From Bathymodiolus brooksi (taxonomy: Eukaryota; Mollusca; Bivalvia; Mytilida; Modiolidae): DNA of 64,000 nt. The stretch lies in assembly GCA_963680875.1 (NCBI GenBank), contig OY804585.1, positions 49,585,085 through 49,649,084 of the forward strand. Reading direction: 5' to 3'. The notes below the pieces were generated by a model that saw nothing but the letters and a program-made list of their open reading frames with translations, ran no database searches and was not told the DNA's origin. The translations under genes and the position numbers were made by a program. Below, piece after piece: positions 14,054-23,770 of the stretch; position 1 is the first letter of the stretch, and each line of letters starts with the position of its first letter.

Positions 14054-16092
14054 CTGCTGATTTCTGGCCCAGTCACCATCCAACGCCTTAACGCAGCTGG
14101 ATCTTCAGTTAAGCCTATTGCACCACCATCACCTTTTACAATAGCATTGTTTTGCTCATGGGCTTGGCCAATGGCAATGTTGGAAAACTTGCTATCAGTC
14201 TTTCTAACAGTAAAGTTTCCTTTATCAAATTCTGCGTATATTTCCGGGTGTTTTCTTTGTAATGCAAGCATATCCCGAAGGTGAATCGGTAGCCATCGAG
14301 CATAATTGTTGTGATCCAGGGCAAAAAAATATGGAATTAGAGATGATAAAGATTCCTTGTATAGCTTGAAATCTGATTCTCTATAAGACCTGACAAAAGA
14401 AAGGACAAGGAGTTCCAAATTTAGGATAGTAGTCCAAAATTGAAATTGGGGAATCATTTTTTCTTGTTCGGAACACCAAGAAAATATATCACTTATTTCG
14501 ATGTCATCAGGATTAGCGTGGTCCGTTGCATGTTGGTATGCCTTTTTTATCAAGTCATACAAACAACAGGCAGTAATCTGATGTGCTTGCCTTGTTTTAG
14601 CAAGGTTGGAAACTGTGAGGAAGGACTCGGTAGTTCCAAGAGAGGCAATGTCTGCTTCAGATAATGCTGTTACCCACCCCGTTCCTTTCAACAAATCACC
14701 AAGCAGCTTAAAAGCTGCCATTTCAATATGCAACCCACCAAACATAACAACAAATCTATCCTCACCATAAATTTCCGGCCATTCCCATTGTATCTGTTTG
14801 GCAAGAACAAATAAAGGTTGGTCACAAGCCATCACAGGCGTTTGTCTTGGATTCAAAAAGGATGTTACCTCCTTCACTTTATCCATGGCATGCTTTATTG
14901 TGGCTACTGAATGAGCCTGTTCTTGCAATATCGGCATCAATGATGAAATGCTGATGTTAACGTGTGGTCCTCTCTCTTTCGACGAATGATATGCTGACCA
15001 TGACACTGTCTCAACATCTAACACTTCATTGGTTAAGCTTACAAATTGAAGCCACTCATACTCAAGACGGAGGTTTCGAACGAGACAGTCGAGATCAGAC
15101 ATGCTCATTGGTGGATTTGGTTTTGATTTCAAGAATGCTGGTTTTACATTTGTGTATGTTTCGGGGAGACAACTAATAGCTTTTGACTTTGGCTTTTGAC
15201 CTTTGAATTCAAACGTTCGGGAATCAGAGAATGTTGGCGAAACTGGATGCTGAAAAACAGATATACCGGTGCCATGAAATGAAGTTGTTGCTGTTGTTGC
15301 AGAAGGATTATGATCTATGTTGTCAACTGCAGACGTTGTGAATAAACCTTTTTGCAAAATGGCTGGACAAACAACGCCATCTTCCATAAATTGACTAAGA
15401 ACAGATTCCCCAAGCTGAGTAGATATTTCCAATACTCGGTTATATGAGATGCAAATGCCATGCTGAAACACGGCGTCTAACAGTTGCCGCTTTCTTGTCT
15501 TTGCATACAAGAGAAGACCTACATATATAGCAAAAGGTGGTTCGCGGTCTCTTGAATGTCTCGAGTGTTCACTTGTGTTCTTGGTCCCTTTTTTGTCACT
15601 GTTGAAGTACAAAAGTTGTGCTATAGCAAAATCTGACTTTGCTAGACCATTTTCTATTTGAGACTTAATATCAGGTCCGTGCTCAATCATTGATACAAGT
15701 TCAACTAAACAAAGTGGAACAGAATCAACGACAGAATCTCTATCAAAATGACCACAGAATTTATTTTGTTCAGCGAATATTTCTCTGCGGACAATTTCAC
15801 TTGCTTTAGCAAGATGCATGGCATCAGTATAGTCACAGGCAGAAACAAGTGCTGGTCCAACATCTTTTTCAAAAACCAGTAAAACCTCTCGTCCTTTGTG
15901 AAATGGTTTTAACTCTGGGATTTTTGACAGCAATTTATTTTTCAGACGTGTTCTGTTGAATGTCGAATTAGTTTCAAACTGTTTAAGTCTGGATTCGTAT
16001 AAATTGCACAGGTCAGCTAGTTTAAATACCACACCTCCTGTGCTTCCGCGTTGTGTTTCCACTACGTGAGTCACTAACTCCGCAAAAACAAT
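14054..16092 (-). repeat. Tandem unit copy G
   Basis: It is 2,039 bp, with an open 695-codon frame (14,035-16,122, TTG at its beginning). It is the sister of copy E (SDLDCLVRN, CPAILQKG). Private changes give AIGQAHEQ and WMVTGPEIS. Confidence 0.9.
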
Positions 16093-18130
16093 CTGCTGAT
16101 TTTTGGCCCAGCCACCATCCAACGCCTTAACGCAGCTGGATCTTCAGTTAAGCCTATTGCACCACCATCACCTTTTACAATAGCATTGTTTTGCTCATGG
16201 GCTTGGTCAATGGCAATGTTGGAAAACTTGCTATCAGTCTTTCTAACAGTAAAGTTTCCTTTATCAAATTCTGCGTATATTTCCGGGTGTTTTCTTTGTA
16301 ATGCAAGCATATCCCGAAGGTGAATCGGTAGCCATCGAGCATATTTGTTGTGATCCAGGGCAAAAAAATATGGAATTAGAGATGATAAAGATTCCTTGTA
16401 TAGCTTGAAATCTGATTCTCTATAAGACCTGACAAAAGAAAGGACAAGGAGTTCCAAATTTAGGATAGTAGTCCAAAATTGAAATTGGGGAATCATTTTT
16501 TCTTGTTCGGAACACCAAGAAAATATATCACTTATTTCGATGTCATCAGGATTAGCGTGGTCCGTTGCGTGTTGGTATGCCTTTTTTATCAAGTCATACA
16601 AACAACAGGCAGTAATCTGATGTGCTTGCCTTGTTTTAGCAAGGTTAGAAACTGTGAGGAAGGACTCGGTAGTTCCAAGAGAGGCAATGTCTGCTTCAGA
16701 TAATGCTGTTACCCACCCCGTTCCTTTCAACAAATCACCAAGCAGCTTAAAAGCTGCCATTTCAATATGCACCCACCAAACATAACAACAAATCTATCCT
16801 CACCATAAATTTCCGGCCATTCCCATTGTATCTGTTTGGCAAGAACAAATAAAGGTTGGTCACAAGCCATCACAGGCGTTTGTCTTGGATTCAAAAAGGA
16901 TGTTACCTCCTTCACTTTATCCATGGCATGCTTTATTGTGGCTACTGAATGAGCCTGTTCTTGCAATATCGGCATCAATGATGAAATGCTGATGTTAACG
17001 TGTGGTCCTCTCTCTTTCGATGAATGATATGCTGACCATGACACTGTCTCAACATCTAACACTTCATTGGTTAAGCTTACAAATTGAAGCCACTCATACT
17101 CAAGACGGAGGTTTCGAACGAGATAGTCGAGATCAGACATGCTCATTGGTGGATTTGGTTTTGATTTCAAGAATGCTGGTTTTACATTTGTGTATGTTTC
17201 GGGGAGACAACTGATAGCTTTTGACTTTGGCTTTTGACCTTTGAATTCAAACGTTCGGGAATCAGAGAATGTTGGCGAAACTGGATGCTGAAAAACAGAT
17301 ATACCGGTGCCATGAAATGAAGTTGTTGCTGTTGTTGCAGAAGGATTATGATCTATGTTGTCAACTGCAGACGTTGTGAATAAACCTTTTTGCAAACTGG
17401 CTGGACAAACAACGCCATCTTCCATAAATTGACTAAGAACAGATTCCCCAAGCTGAGTAGATATTTCCAATACTCGGTTATATGAGATGCAAATGCCATG
17501 CTGAAACACGGCGTCTAACAGTTGCCGCTTTCTTGTCTTTGCATACAAGAGAAGACCTACATATATAGCAAAAGGTGGTTCGCGGTCTCTTGAATGTCTC
17601 GAGTGTTCACTTGTGTTCTTGGTCCCTTTTTTGTCACTGTTGAAGTACAAAAGTTGTGCTATAGCAAAATCTGACTTTGCTAGACCATTTTCTATTTGAG
17701 ACTTAATATCAGGTCCGTGCTCAATCATTGACACAAGTTCAACTAAACAAAGTGGAACAGAATCAACGACAGAATCTCTATCAAAATGACCACAGAATTT
17801 ATTTTGTTCAGCGAATATTTCTCTGCGGACAATTTCACTTGCTTTAGCAAGATGCATGGCATCAGTATAGCCACAGGCAGAAACAAGTGCTGGTCCAACA
17901 TCTTTTTCAAAAACCAGTAAAACCTCTCGTCCTTTGTGAAATGGTTTTAACTCTGGGATTTTTGACAGCAATTTATTTTTCAGACGTGTTCTGTTGAATG
18001 TCGAATTAGTTTCAAACTGTTTAAGTCTGGATTCGTATAAATTGCACAGGTCAGCTAGTTTAAATACCACACCTCCTGTGCTTCCGCGTTGTGTTTCCAC
18101 TACGTGAGTCACTAACTCCGTAAAAACAAT
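16093..18130 (-). repeat. Tandem unit copy H (joined to the unique 5' part)
   Basis: It is 2,038 bp with the 1-bp deletion near 16,770. It shares DHNKYARW with copy F. It is the only copy contiguous with the authentic N-terminal coding part. The boundary is where AACAATCTGATTGATTTC continues here but AACAATCTGCTGATTT occurs at the other junctions. Confidence 0.9.
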
Positions 18131-18820
18131 CTGATTGATTTCACCTTCGGTGTCTGCATCTTCTGTCGTCGATTGTTTCATCCTTAAATGGGCCCTTTCC
18201 TTGTTGTACAACGATGTTAGACATGCCCTGTGATACTTTAGCTCCTGTGCCACAACATCTCCTGCGCTTAATTTTGCCAAAAGGTTTTGATCTTGCAAGT
18301 TCTGTGCACACTGATGGAGTCTTGTGTTGAGTTGCATCGTCATAGCATCATGGAGTTCAGAACGCGATGCTTGTTTCTCACAGATGAAACATTCTTCAAG
18401 ATGTAATGATCGCTCTTCTGTTGATGCAGTCGAACTTTTTCTTGTAAATTTGAATGACGATGGTACATCGGAAAGGCTCGTATCGGGATGCTGATGTCTC
18501 TTTTGGGCTCTTTGAAGTTTTGTGTTATTGAACATCAGCCTGCATGACTCATGATATTTTGCCTCATTTTTTAACAAAGCAGCCTCTATTCCATCTCCTT
18601 CGTCGATTCGACGTATATCGGGAGGATTTGGCATTTCGTTGATCTTGGCAAACTCGGGAATATTTTTTGACAATGTTCTGTATCCTGATTTTGCCAAATC
18701 AATTTTCATTGGAGGTGATTTGAGTGCCCCATGTTTGTCTTCCTGACAAATAAAACACTTCGACCAATCTGTGCTCTGCTTCTCCTGAGCAGACAAAGAA
18801 AGCCGAATTCTTTTCGACAT
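16727..18820 (-). CDS. Only ATG-initiated ORF of the array: N-terminal part of the element protein, 697 aa
   Basis: It begins at the ATG at 18,820 and runs through the unique N-terminal 230 codons into copy H, stopping at 16,727 after a 1-bp deletion near 16,770. The N-terminal part holds two similar putative zinc-binding modules. The first has CFIC followed about 65 residues later by KYHESC; the second has CFIC followed by KYHRAC. Each therefore has a CxxC and HxxxC ligand set. The same HxxxC module is followed by a basic stretch. After residue 230 the sequence is the repeated unit, with the motifs TQRGSTGGVV, HSRDREPPFAIYVG and DQPLFVLAKQIQWEWP. The last residues after FGG are out of frame relative to the intact copies (FGGLHIEMAAFK there). 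This is a truncated product if expressed. Confidence 0.6.
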   Translation of the reverse strand: MSKRIRLSLSAQEKQSTDWSKCFICQEDKHGALKSPPMKIDLAKSGYRTLSKNIPEFAKINEMPNPPDIRRIDEGDGIEAALLKNEAKYHESCRLMFNNTKLQRAQKRHQHPDTSLSDVPSSFKFTRKSSTASTEERSLHLEECFICEKQASRSELHDAMTMQLNTRLHQCAQNLQDQNLLAKLSAGDVVAQELKYHRACLTSLYNKERAHLRMKQSTTEDADTEGEINQIVFTELVTHVVETQRGSTGGVVFKLADLCNLYESRLKQFETNSTFNRTRLKNKLLSKIPELKPFHKGREVLLVFEKDVGPALVSACGYTDAMHLAKASEIVRREIFAEQNKFCGHFDRDSVVDSVPLCLVELVSMIEHGPDIKSQIENGLAKSDFAIAQLLYFNSDKKGTKNTSEHSRHSRDREPPFAIYVGLLLYAKTRKRQLLDAVFQHGICISYNRVLEISTQLGESVLSQFMEDGVVCPASLQKGLFTTSAVDNIDHNPSATTATTSFHGTGISVFQHPVSPTFSDSRTFEFKGQKPKSKAISCLPETYTNVKPAFLKSKPNPPMSMSDLDYLVRNLRLEYEWLQFVSLTNEVLDVETVSWSAYHSSKERGPHVNISISSLMPILQEQAHSVATIKHAMDKVKEVTSFLNPRQTPVMACDQPLFVLAKQIQWEWPEIYGEDRFVVMFGGCILKWQLLSCLVIC

Positions 18821-19014
18821 AGTAACCAATAATCAAAAACTAAAATATGAAAAAAAAATAGACAAAAACAATTGAATAAAGAAATGGATTTGTAATATAT
18901 TATAGACGATATCTCAAATATTAAGTTGAAAGGCCGAGGGATTATCCTTTTACCACCTACAACTTACACACTTTTTTGTATGGGATACAACTGGGTTCGA
19001 TGATGGAATTCCTA
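18821..19014. other. 5' flank of the element gene
   Basis: This AT-rich leader region lies upstream of the ATG and contains a poly-A tract at about 18,848 and TAATATATTATAG at about 18,892. A promoter would be expected here, but no motif is strong enough to call. Confidence 0.3.
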
Positions 19015-19275
19015 CACCCAGTCCGATCGTTCATCCAGTGTTATTCAACTCCCGTGCGATCTGTACACCATCCGAGGGACTAAAGCCCCGTCCCTCTTGG
19101 CTCGGCTCTCCCGCGTTGGCACACTCCGTCAATTCGGGTACGACATCACGACCTTCTACGGGGCGGATCGTGATGTATTTGGGAGACTTTGTTTTAAAAT
19201 AAAACAAAGCTAACACTGAACCCCATGCCGAGTTGCACGGTAATAAATTGCACCATTGTGCCATGGTAGTGTTTG
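19015..19275. other. GC-rich segment of unknown nature
   Basis: It is clearly richer in G+C than its surroundings, with short inverted motifs (ACGACATCACGA / CGTGATGT near 19,140-19,177). A 77-codon frame is open on the minus strand (19,031-19,264), but it has no recognisable domain and no ATG beyond the first triplet region. It could be a captured host fragment or a small dispersed repeat. I do not recognise it. Confidence 0.35.
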
Positions 19276-19500
19276 CAATTTACTCTTTTATTAATTCACA
19301 AGTAGAAATCGATATATTTCAGACCTGAAATGCGTTATAAGAAAGTCATTTTGCCTTTTTTTTTAAGCAGGATGATTAAAATATCTTGTACAAAGCTTAG
19401 TTATACAAAAATATACCACAAAACGCCCAAACATTGATAAATATGACAGTAAATAGACAGTACTTGAAGCCAGGCAGTATGAAAATGTCGCTATTTTGTT

Positions 19501-19655
19501 TTAGCGGTAGCCATCTTGAAAATGGCGGATATCGCGATGGCCAATGATGATTTTAGAAACAGTATTATCTGACAGATATGTGTGCCAAATTTCATGCTTT
19601 TCTCCACAAGTGAAATATGTGGGTGAATTTTTGATGTTAGCCGCTACACTATCAT
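19501..19655 (+). repeat. Right terminal inverted repeat of the large element, inner part
   Basis: It pairs with the reverse complement of about 195-370: ATGGC(C/G) blocks, GGCCAA(T/C)GAT, GTGCCAAATTT, CAAGTGAAATAT, CCGCTxCACTAT. It is cut off at 19,655 by the nested element that starts with ACTGTAAACAAA. The region 19,276-19,500 upstream of it is AT-rich with nothing recognised. Confidence 0.7.
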
Positions 19656-20560
19656 ACTGTAAACAAAAATAAAAACATGTGCTTGACATGCACATTTCTA
19701 TACATCATATGACTGACCATTTAAATATCAAATGGGCTTGCATGAATAGAGTTGTCCATTTAATTCAAAACACATGTATCAAGGTCATTGTCACTTGATC
19801 TTTAATTCTCATGTATATATTCTCTAGTTATACATTCACGTGTAAATCCGGTTCCTAAATTGGAAGAAGAAATATATATTGAAGAATGCATAGAGCTTGA
19901 CTTGCATGCTTTTTATTCAAGCAAGAGGCACTGTTGGTTTTATTTTTAATGAAATAAACAAATGGGAATTTATGCAATTTTCTGTTATGAATTTGAGTGG
20001 GTTTGACTTTAATATAATTTCTATATGACTGAAAAACATGCATAAAATGAAAGCAATGAAAACATTATTTATGAACTTTCAATAAGCCAAATACAAGGGG
20101 TCCATAGAAATACCGCAAAGGACCTCCTTAGTGCACTAAGAGCCATACAAGTGCACTAAGGACATGATAGACGGGTCAAATGACAATAAAGAACCTTGCA
20201 AATGAAAGTAAATGTTTTTAAATACTTAATTCCAGATTTTTAAATACATATTTGTACCGGTTCAGAAGTTATTTAATAATTTAACGACACGTGCCAGTAA
20301 TCAGTTTAACTTGTGTAACGTGTGCATTCAAGTGGAACCAATAAACATGAAATGTGTATAGGGTTTCACCAGTGACTGTGTGTCTTCTGTCAGATCATAA
20401 ACAATAATAATTAAATAATAATAATAATAATTTAAAAATAAAAAACAGTTTTCAAATTACATATTTTTATTGTATTGACTTTTGAATCATTGATAACTAA
20501 CAAATAAACATATTTACATGAATTTTAGAAATTAATGTCTAAAATCTCGGCTTGGCTTTA

Positions 20561-21047
20561 AAAAGATTCGCCTTATTCGATCTCTTAAAAAGTTTATATT
20601 CCGATACCAAGATCTTGTCGAAATATATTCCGTCTCTGCAGAGACGATAATAAACGATGGATTTTCATATAGTGAAAATGTATAAAGATAAGGAAGTCAA
20701 CAAAAGTGTCAAAAATATTTTTTCATCAATGTGTGACGTAAGTGTTTTTAACATTTACTTCACTGAATTTGGTACTGCTTTGACTATTTTACCTATTTTG
20801 TTCCAGTATTGTTATAAATACTGTTATAGTGACAGCCGGAACCTTTGAGCCGTAATGAAAGCGGGAGGTTTGGCGCTTTAAAATCTAATTCAACCCACCA
20901 TTTCTTTAGAAACGCCTGTACCAAGTCAGGGTCATTACGGGTTTCACAGTTTTCCGGTTGTTGACTGATTTTGTCTGTTTATATACTTATGAATTTTGAC
21001 TTTCCCTTTGTAAGATTTTTCGGAGTTCGGTAATTTTGTTATTACCC
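20561..21047 (+). pseudogene. 5'-truncated 3' end of a reverse transcriptase element
   Basis: From AAAAGATTCGCCTTATTCGA onward it matches 63,601-64,000 with only scattered differences. It covers the last codons of the reverse transcriptase frame (KKFIFRYQDLVEIYSVSAE) and the 3' untranslated region. It continues past the window-end copy through a further 80 bp or so to about 21,047, directly beside the stop codon of the transposase remnant on the other strand. It is a dead retrotransposed fragment. Its main use is that it shows where the 3' end of the family at 62,885-64,000 lies. Confidence 0.75.
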
Positions 21048-21627
21048 TTATTTGGCAGCAACAGTTTTCGGGCGGTGCTTCTGACCAGGTTTTTTTGCAA
21101 GATTACCGATCACTTTGTGAACGGATAAATGTCTGTCTGCCAGAAGTCTGTTAAAAAGTTGACCTTTTTCGTCGGATGTCTTAGAGCTGTACAAGTAGTA
21201 CTGCATATAGTGACGCTTGAAATGTTCGTGAAGCTCAAAGTTGCACATACCATACATCGCTCTTTGCAAGTGTGCGAAGTGCACCTTTACTATACCATGA
21301 ATAGTGTTTATTAGCTCTGGAAGATGTTGAGGTTTCCAGTCAGTTGCCAGCTTGAACCGATGATTCATACTTTCACAATTGTTGTTTGTCCATAACCTTA
21401 GTCGGGAGTTATTCCTACTTGATCTATTGACGTGTTGTAGAAGTCTATTTAGGTTTGTTGTAGTAGTCAGAAAAGACTGGATGAGTGTTACATAGATTAT
21501 CTGACTTCGTGTTAAAATCGATGGTGTCATTTGCAGAAACTAAACCATCAACACCAAAAATGTCTTCTATTACGTCATTGCGTTCATCTTTTGTCATCGG
21601 CAGTTTGTTTTTCGAATGATCAATCAC
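21048..21627 (-). pseudogene. Transposase C-terminal remnant (MULE-like, frameshifted)
   Basis: Two overlapping minus-strand frames belong to one decayed gene: the upstream piece (21,445-21,627) with MTKDERNDVIEDIFGVDGL, and the downstream piece (21,048-21,530) with LWTNNNCESMNHRFK and a helical tail rich in H, R and Q. NNxxESMNH followed by WKPQxLPELI is a recurring C-terminal feature of uncharacterised transposase-like proteins in invertebrates, which I recall as Mutator-like. A shift is needed near 21,500 to join the pieces, and no catalytic region is present. It ends in a lysine-rich tail (KKPGQKHRPK). It lies within nested element 3, for which it was presumably the transposase. Confidence 0.5.
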
Positions 21628-23570
21628 ATTGTCTGTTATGTGCTTTGTGCAAAGTAACCTCGAAGAGTTCGGGAAAACACTATCGAGGACTTTTGTCTAA
21701 TGTACATTTACTCCATATCCGTGCATTTTCTTGTTTGAATCGAGTCTCCATTAAGTATTGTATGACTGAATTACTTGTACATGTACTCTGTTATTTTGTA
21801 ATAAGGGAACGGCCATTATTTCTCAGCTGTGGCGAATTAGGCTTACTTTTATTATTATTATTATTATTTCAGGAATCTTATGGGAAATATTGCAAAAATC
21901 TATGGTTTGGTTTTTAAGAAAAAATACAAAATACCTCTTTCATTATAAATATTTGATTTTTCAGCTTCAGTTATTCTAAAGACGAGCACGGTGACCTCCC
22001 ATTTTTATTGCATTTTCTTTTCATGCAAACTAACCAAAGTTTCATCAAGCAAAACATTAGAAACATCTATGGACTGTAATTTAGAAGCCCTAGCTACCTT
22101 AATGCTTTTTCATATAAAAGTGTCTCTTTTCTATCCATTTGACTCTCAAAGACTTGATTTTGTTAAAATAATTTTGAGTGATCTAGTGGAAATATAATTT
22201 ATTACCGATATTTTCACAAAAAAGTTATAAAGCCACATACACAGAAAATAATGACCGTTCATCTACAAACAAATAATCGAAGTAAAATATTTAAAATTTA
22301 CCTCTTGCAATCTTTTTAAACCCATCTTGTAGTCAGTAGATCTGGGTGGTGAACCCCATGGACGCCACAACTTGTTTGAAATTTCTAGTATTTTTTTACT
22401 TAGTGAACGTATTATATAAATGTGCAATATCGATATGAATGACCAATAAAACTATTTAGCGTTTAAATAATATCTCGAAAACTTTTACTCAAAAATCCTT
22501 GCAAAAACACACGATCGTTTTAACTTTACCGGCGAAATATTTTTTTTCACATTTGTTTTTATTATAATTCATCGTAAAAAAACAATATGTTTTAAAGATC
22601 AACATCAAAAACCATGTGTCCACAAGCTCATACACAATTGTTTATTATATAATTAGCTCAACTCTAATTGTCATTGTTTACCTGTTCGACGTTGATTGAC
22701 AATCAACATGTATTAATCACCACGTGATTATCTTTGTAGTAGGCGCGTGCCGACAAAAATGCAAATATCTTCGTTAATTTTAAACTTTTTATTATAAAAA
22801 TTGACCAAATAAAAGTTTGTTTAACTGACAATTCATTTGCAACCTTCTTTGTGCACATAGGACGTCTCTATTATGTCCTTAGTGCACTTTTATTGTTCTT
22901 AGTGTGAACTAAGGAGGTCCTTTGTGGTATTTCTACACACCGAAATACAAGTAACAATTTAGACCTCAAAATTCCCCTCAAATTTCATTTCAAACTCTTA
23001 GTCTTGGAATAAATAGAATTTTGATACAAATTTTAAATGTTGAAATGGAATTACCCTCCCCCTTTTTCGGCAAAACTTAAGTAGCAATTATAGTAACTGT
23101 TACCCTCTTCATCTGTCTACATAATGCCAAATTCTGGTAAATTAATAAACTTATTGTAGAAGTGCTTTGTACTATATTAATACTTTTTTTTAAAGCGAAA
23201 AAAAAAATGAATATACCTTCACAGAATAAAACAATTTAAAAATGCATTTTATGTTCTTTAACATTTATAAACACTTTTTAAACTTCATTTCATAGATGAT
23301 AACACAATCCATCTATTTTGTAATAAGGAAGACCCTAATTACTGATTTCTTTACTTATCAATTGTAACTGGTTGATAATCGACTATTTGATCCAATCATC
23401 AATAATAATCTCTGAATGGTATTTAAAGTTCACCTTGATTTCACAAGGCTATTTTCCATTGTTATTTCCAATCATCCTTTACATGTCATCTTCTTTGATA
23501 TTTAAATAACAAGTCACATGCCAATAGTATATTTGCATGGGGAGCACATGTTCTTATTTTTGTTTACAGT

Positions 23571-23770
23571 TTTAGGCTGTTCTTTCACTCCCCTAGAAAT
23601 TACACATGAAAACAAATATTTAACATAGACACCTAATGTAATGGGCAACTTTTATTTTATCTATGGATGAACAATTCTAAAAGTTACTGTCAGAGTTCGT
23701 AGAAACATATAAAATATATATGTGCAGAAAAAAGAAAAGAAAACATTAAAGTGGATTTTTAATAAATTTT
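23571..23770 (+). repeat. Right terminal inverted repeat of the large element, outer part
   Basis: It pairs with the reverse complement of about 1-190, sharing GAAATTACACAT, AATATTTAACATAGACACC, ATGGATGAA, AAAGTTACTGTCAGAGTT and AGAAAAAAGAA. The match fades after TTTTTAAT at about 23,765. Confidence 0.75.

Larger units (their letters stand above)
534..18820 (-). pseudogene. Element-encoded FEN/XPG-like nuclease gene with eightfold internal tandem amplification
   Basis: The gene has a unique 5' part (18,131-18,820, 230 codons), eight tandem copies of an internal segment (1,876-18,130) and a unique 3' part (534-1,875). With one unit the parts sum to 4,071 nt, an exact 1,357 codons, so the ancestral gene was one uninterrupted frame. 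The real start is the ATG at 18,820 (MSKRIRL); upstream in-frame codons lack a better ATG. As it stands the gene cannot make the ancestral protein: the frame from the ATG stops at 16,727, every unit junction shifts the frame because 2,039 is not divisible by three, and the last copy carries a 14-bp deletion. The family is widespread in invertebrate and fish genomes as uncharacterised proteins, to my recollection. The role is inferred from the motifs in the 3' part, not known. Confidence 0.7.
20105..22935 (-). mobile_element. Nested element 3 with inverted ends and a decayed transposase
   Basis: Its ends form an inverted repeat of roughly 70-110 bp: TAGAAATACCGCAAAGGACC at 20,105 and its near-complement ending at 22,935, each followed inward by GTGCACTAAGGACAT(G/A)ATAGA and then TTGCAAATGAA. 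Inside are a transposase C-terminal remnant (21,048-21,627) and a retroelement 3' fragment (20,561-21,047). The stretch 21,630-22,820 is AT-rich, has a TTA triplet run near 21,848, and no gene that I can support. The long ends plus the transposase type suggest a Mutator-like element, as inference. Confidence 0.55.
19656..23570. mobile_element. Nested element 2, inserted into the right TIR of the large element
   Basis: It starts ACTGTAAACAAAAATAA at 19,656 and ends with the reverse complement, finishing TTTGTTTACAGT at 23,570. The similarity continues inward for about 75 bp (CATGTGCT, ATTTAAATATCAAA). Removing it restores the order of the large element's terminal repeat: CCGCTACACTAT before it, GGCTGTTCTTT after it, as in the left copy. 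No clear target-site duplication was found. Its own coding content is not identifiable outside the third element nested in it. The stretches 19,730-20,100 and 22,940-23,500 are AT-rich and without genes. Confidence 0.6.
1..23770 (-). mobile_element. Large TIR-bounded DNA element with one long, internally amplified gene
   Basis: The reverse complement of bases 1-370 aligns, at roughly 80% by eye, with 19,501-19,655 followed by 23,571-23,770; the two right-hand pieces are separated by a later insertion (19,656-23,570). The gene of 534-18,820 fills the space between these inverted ends and reads leftward. Without the insertion and the seven extra gene units the element would be about 5.6 kb: two ends of about 350 bp, one intronless gene of about 1,356 aa, and short flanks. 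This layout is that of a cut-and-paste DNA transposon, but I cannot assign a known superfamily. The left terminus may lie just outside the window, so target-site duplication cannot be checked. The element is decayed, because the gene is frame-broken. Confidence 0.7.

Noticed and set aside
19031..19264. A 77-codon gene on the minus strand
   Set aside because: Short, no recognisable domain, in a GC-rich patch that would give open frames by chance.
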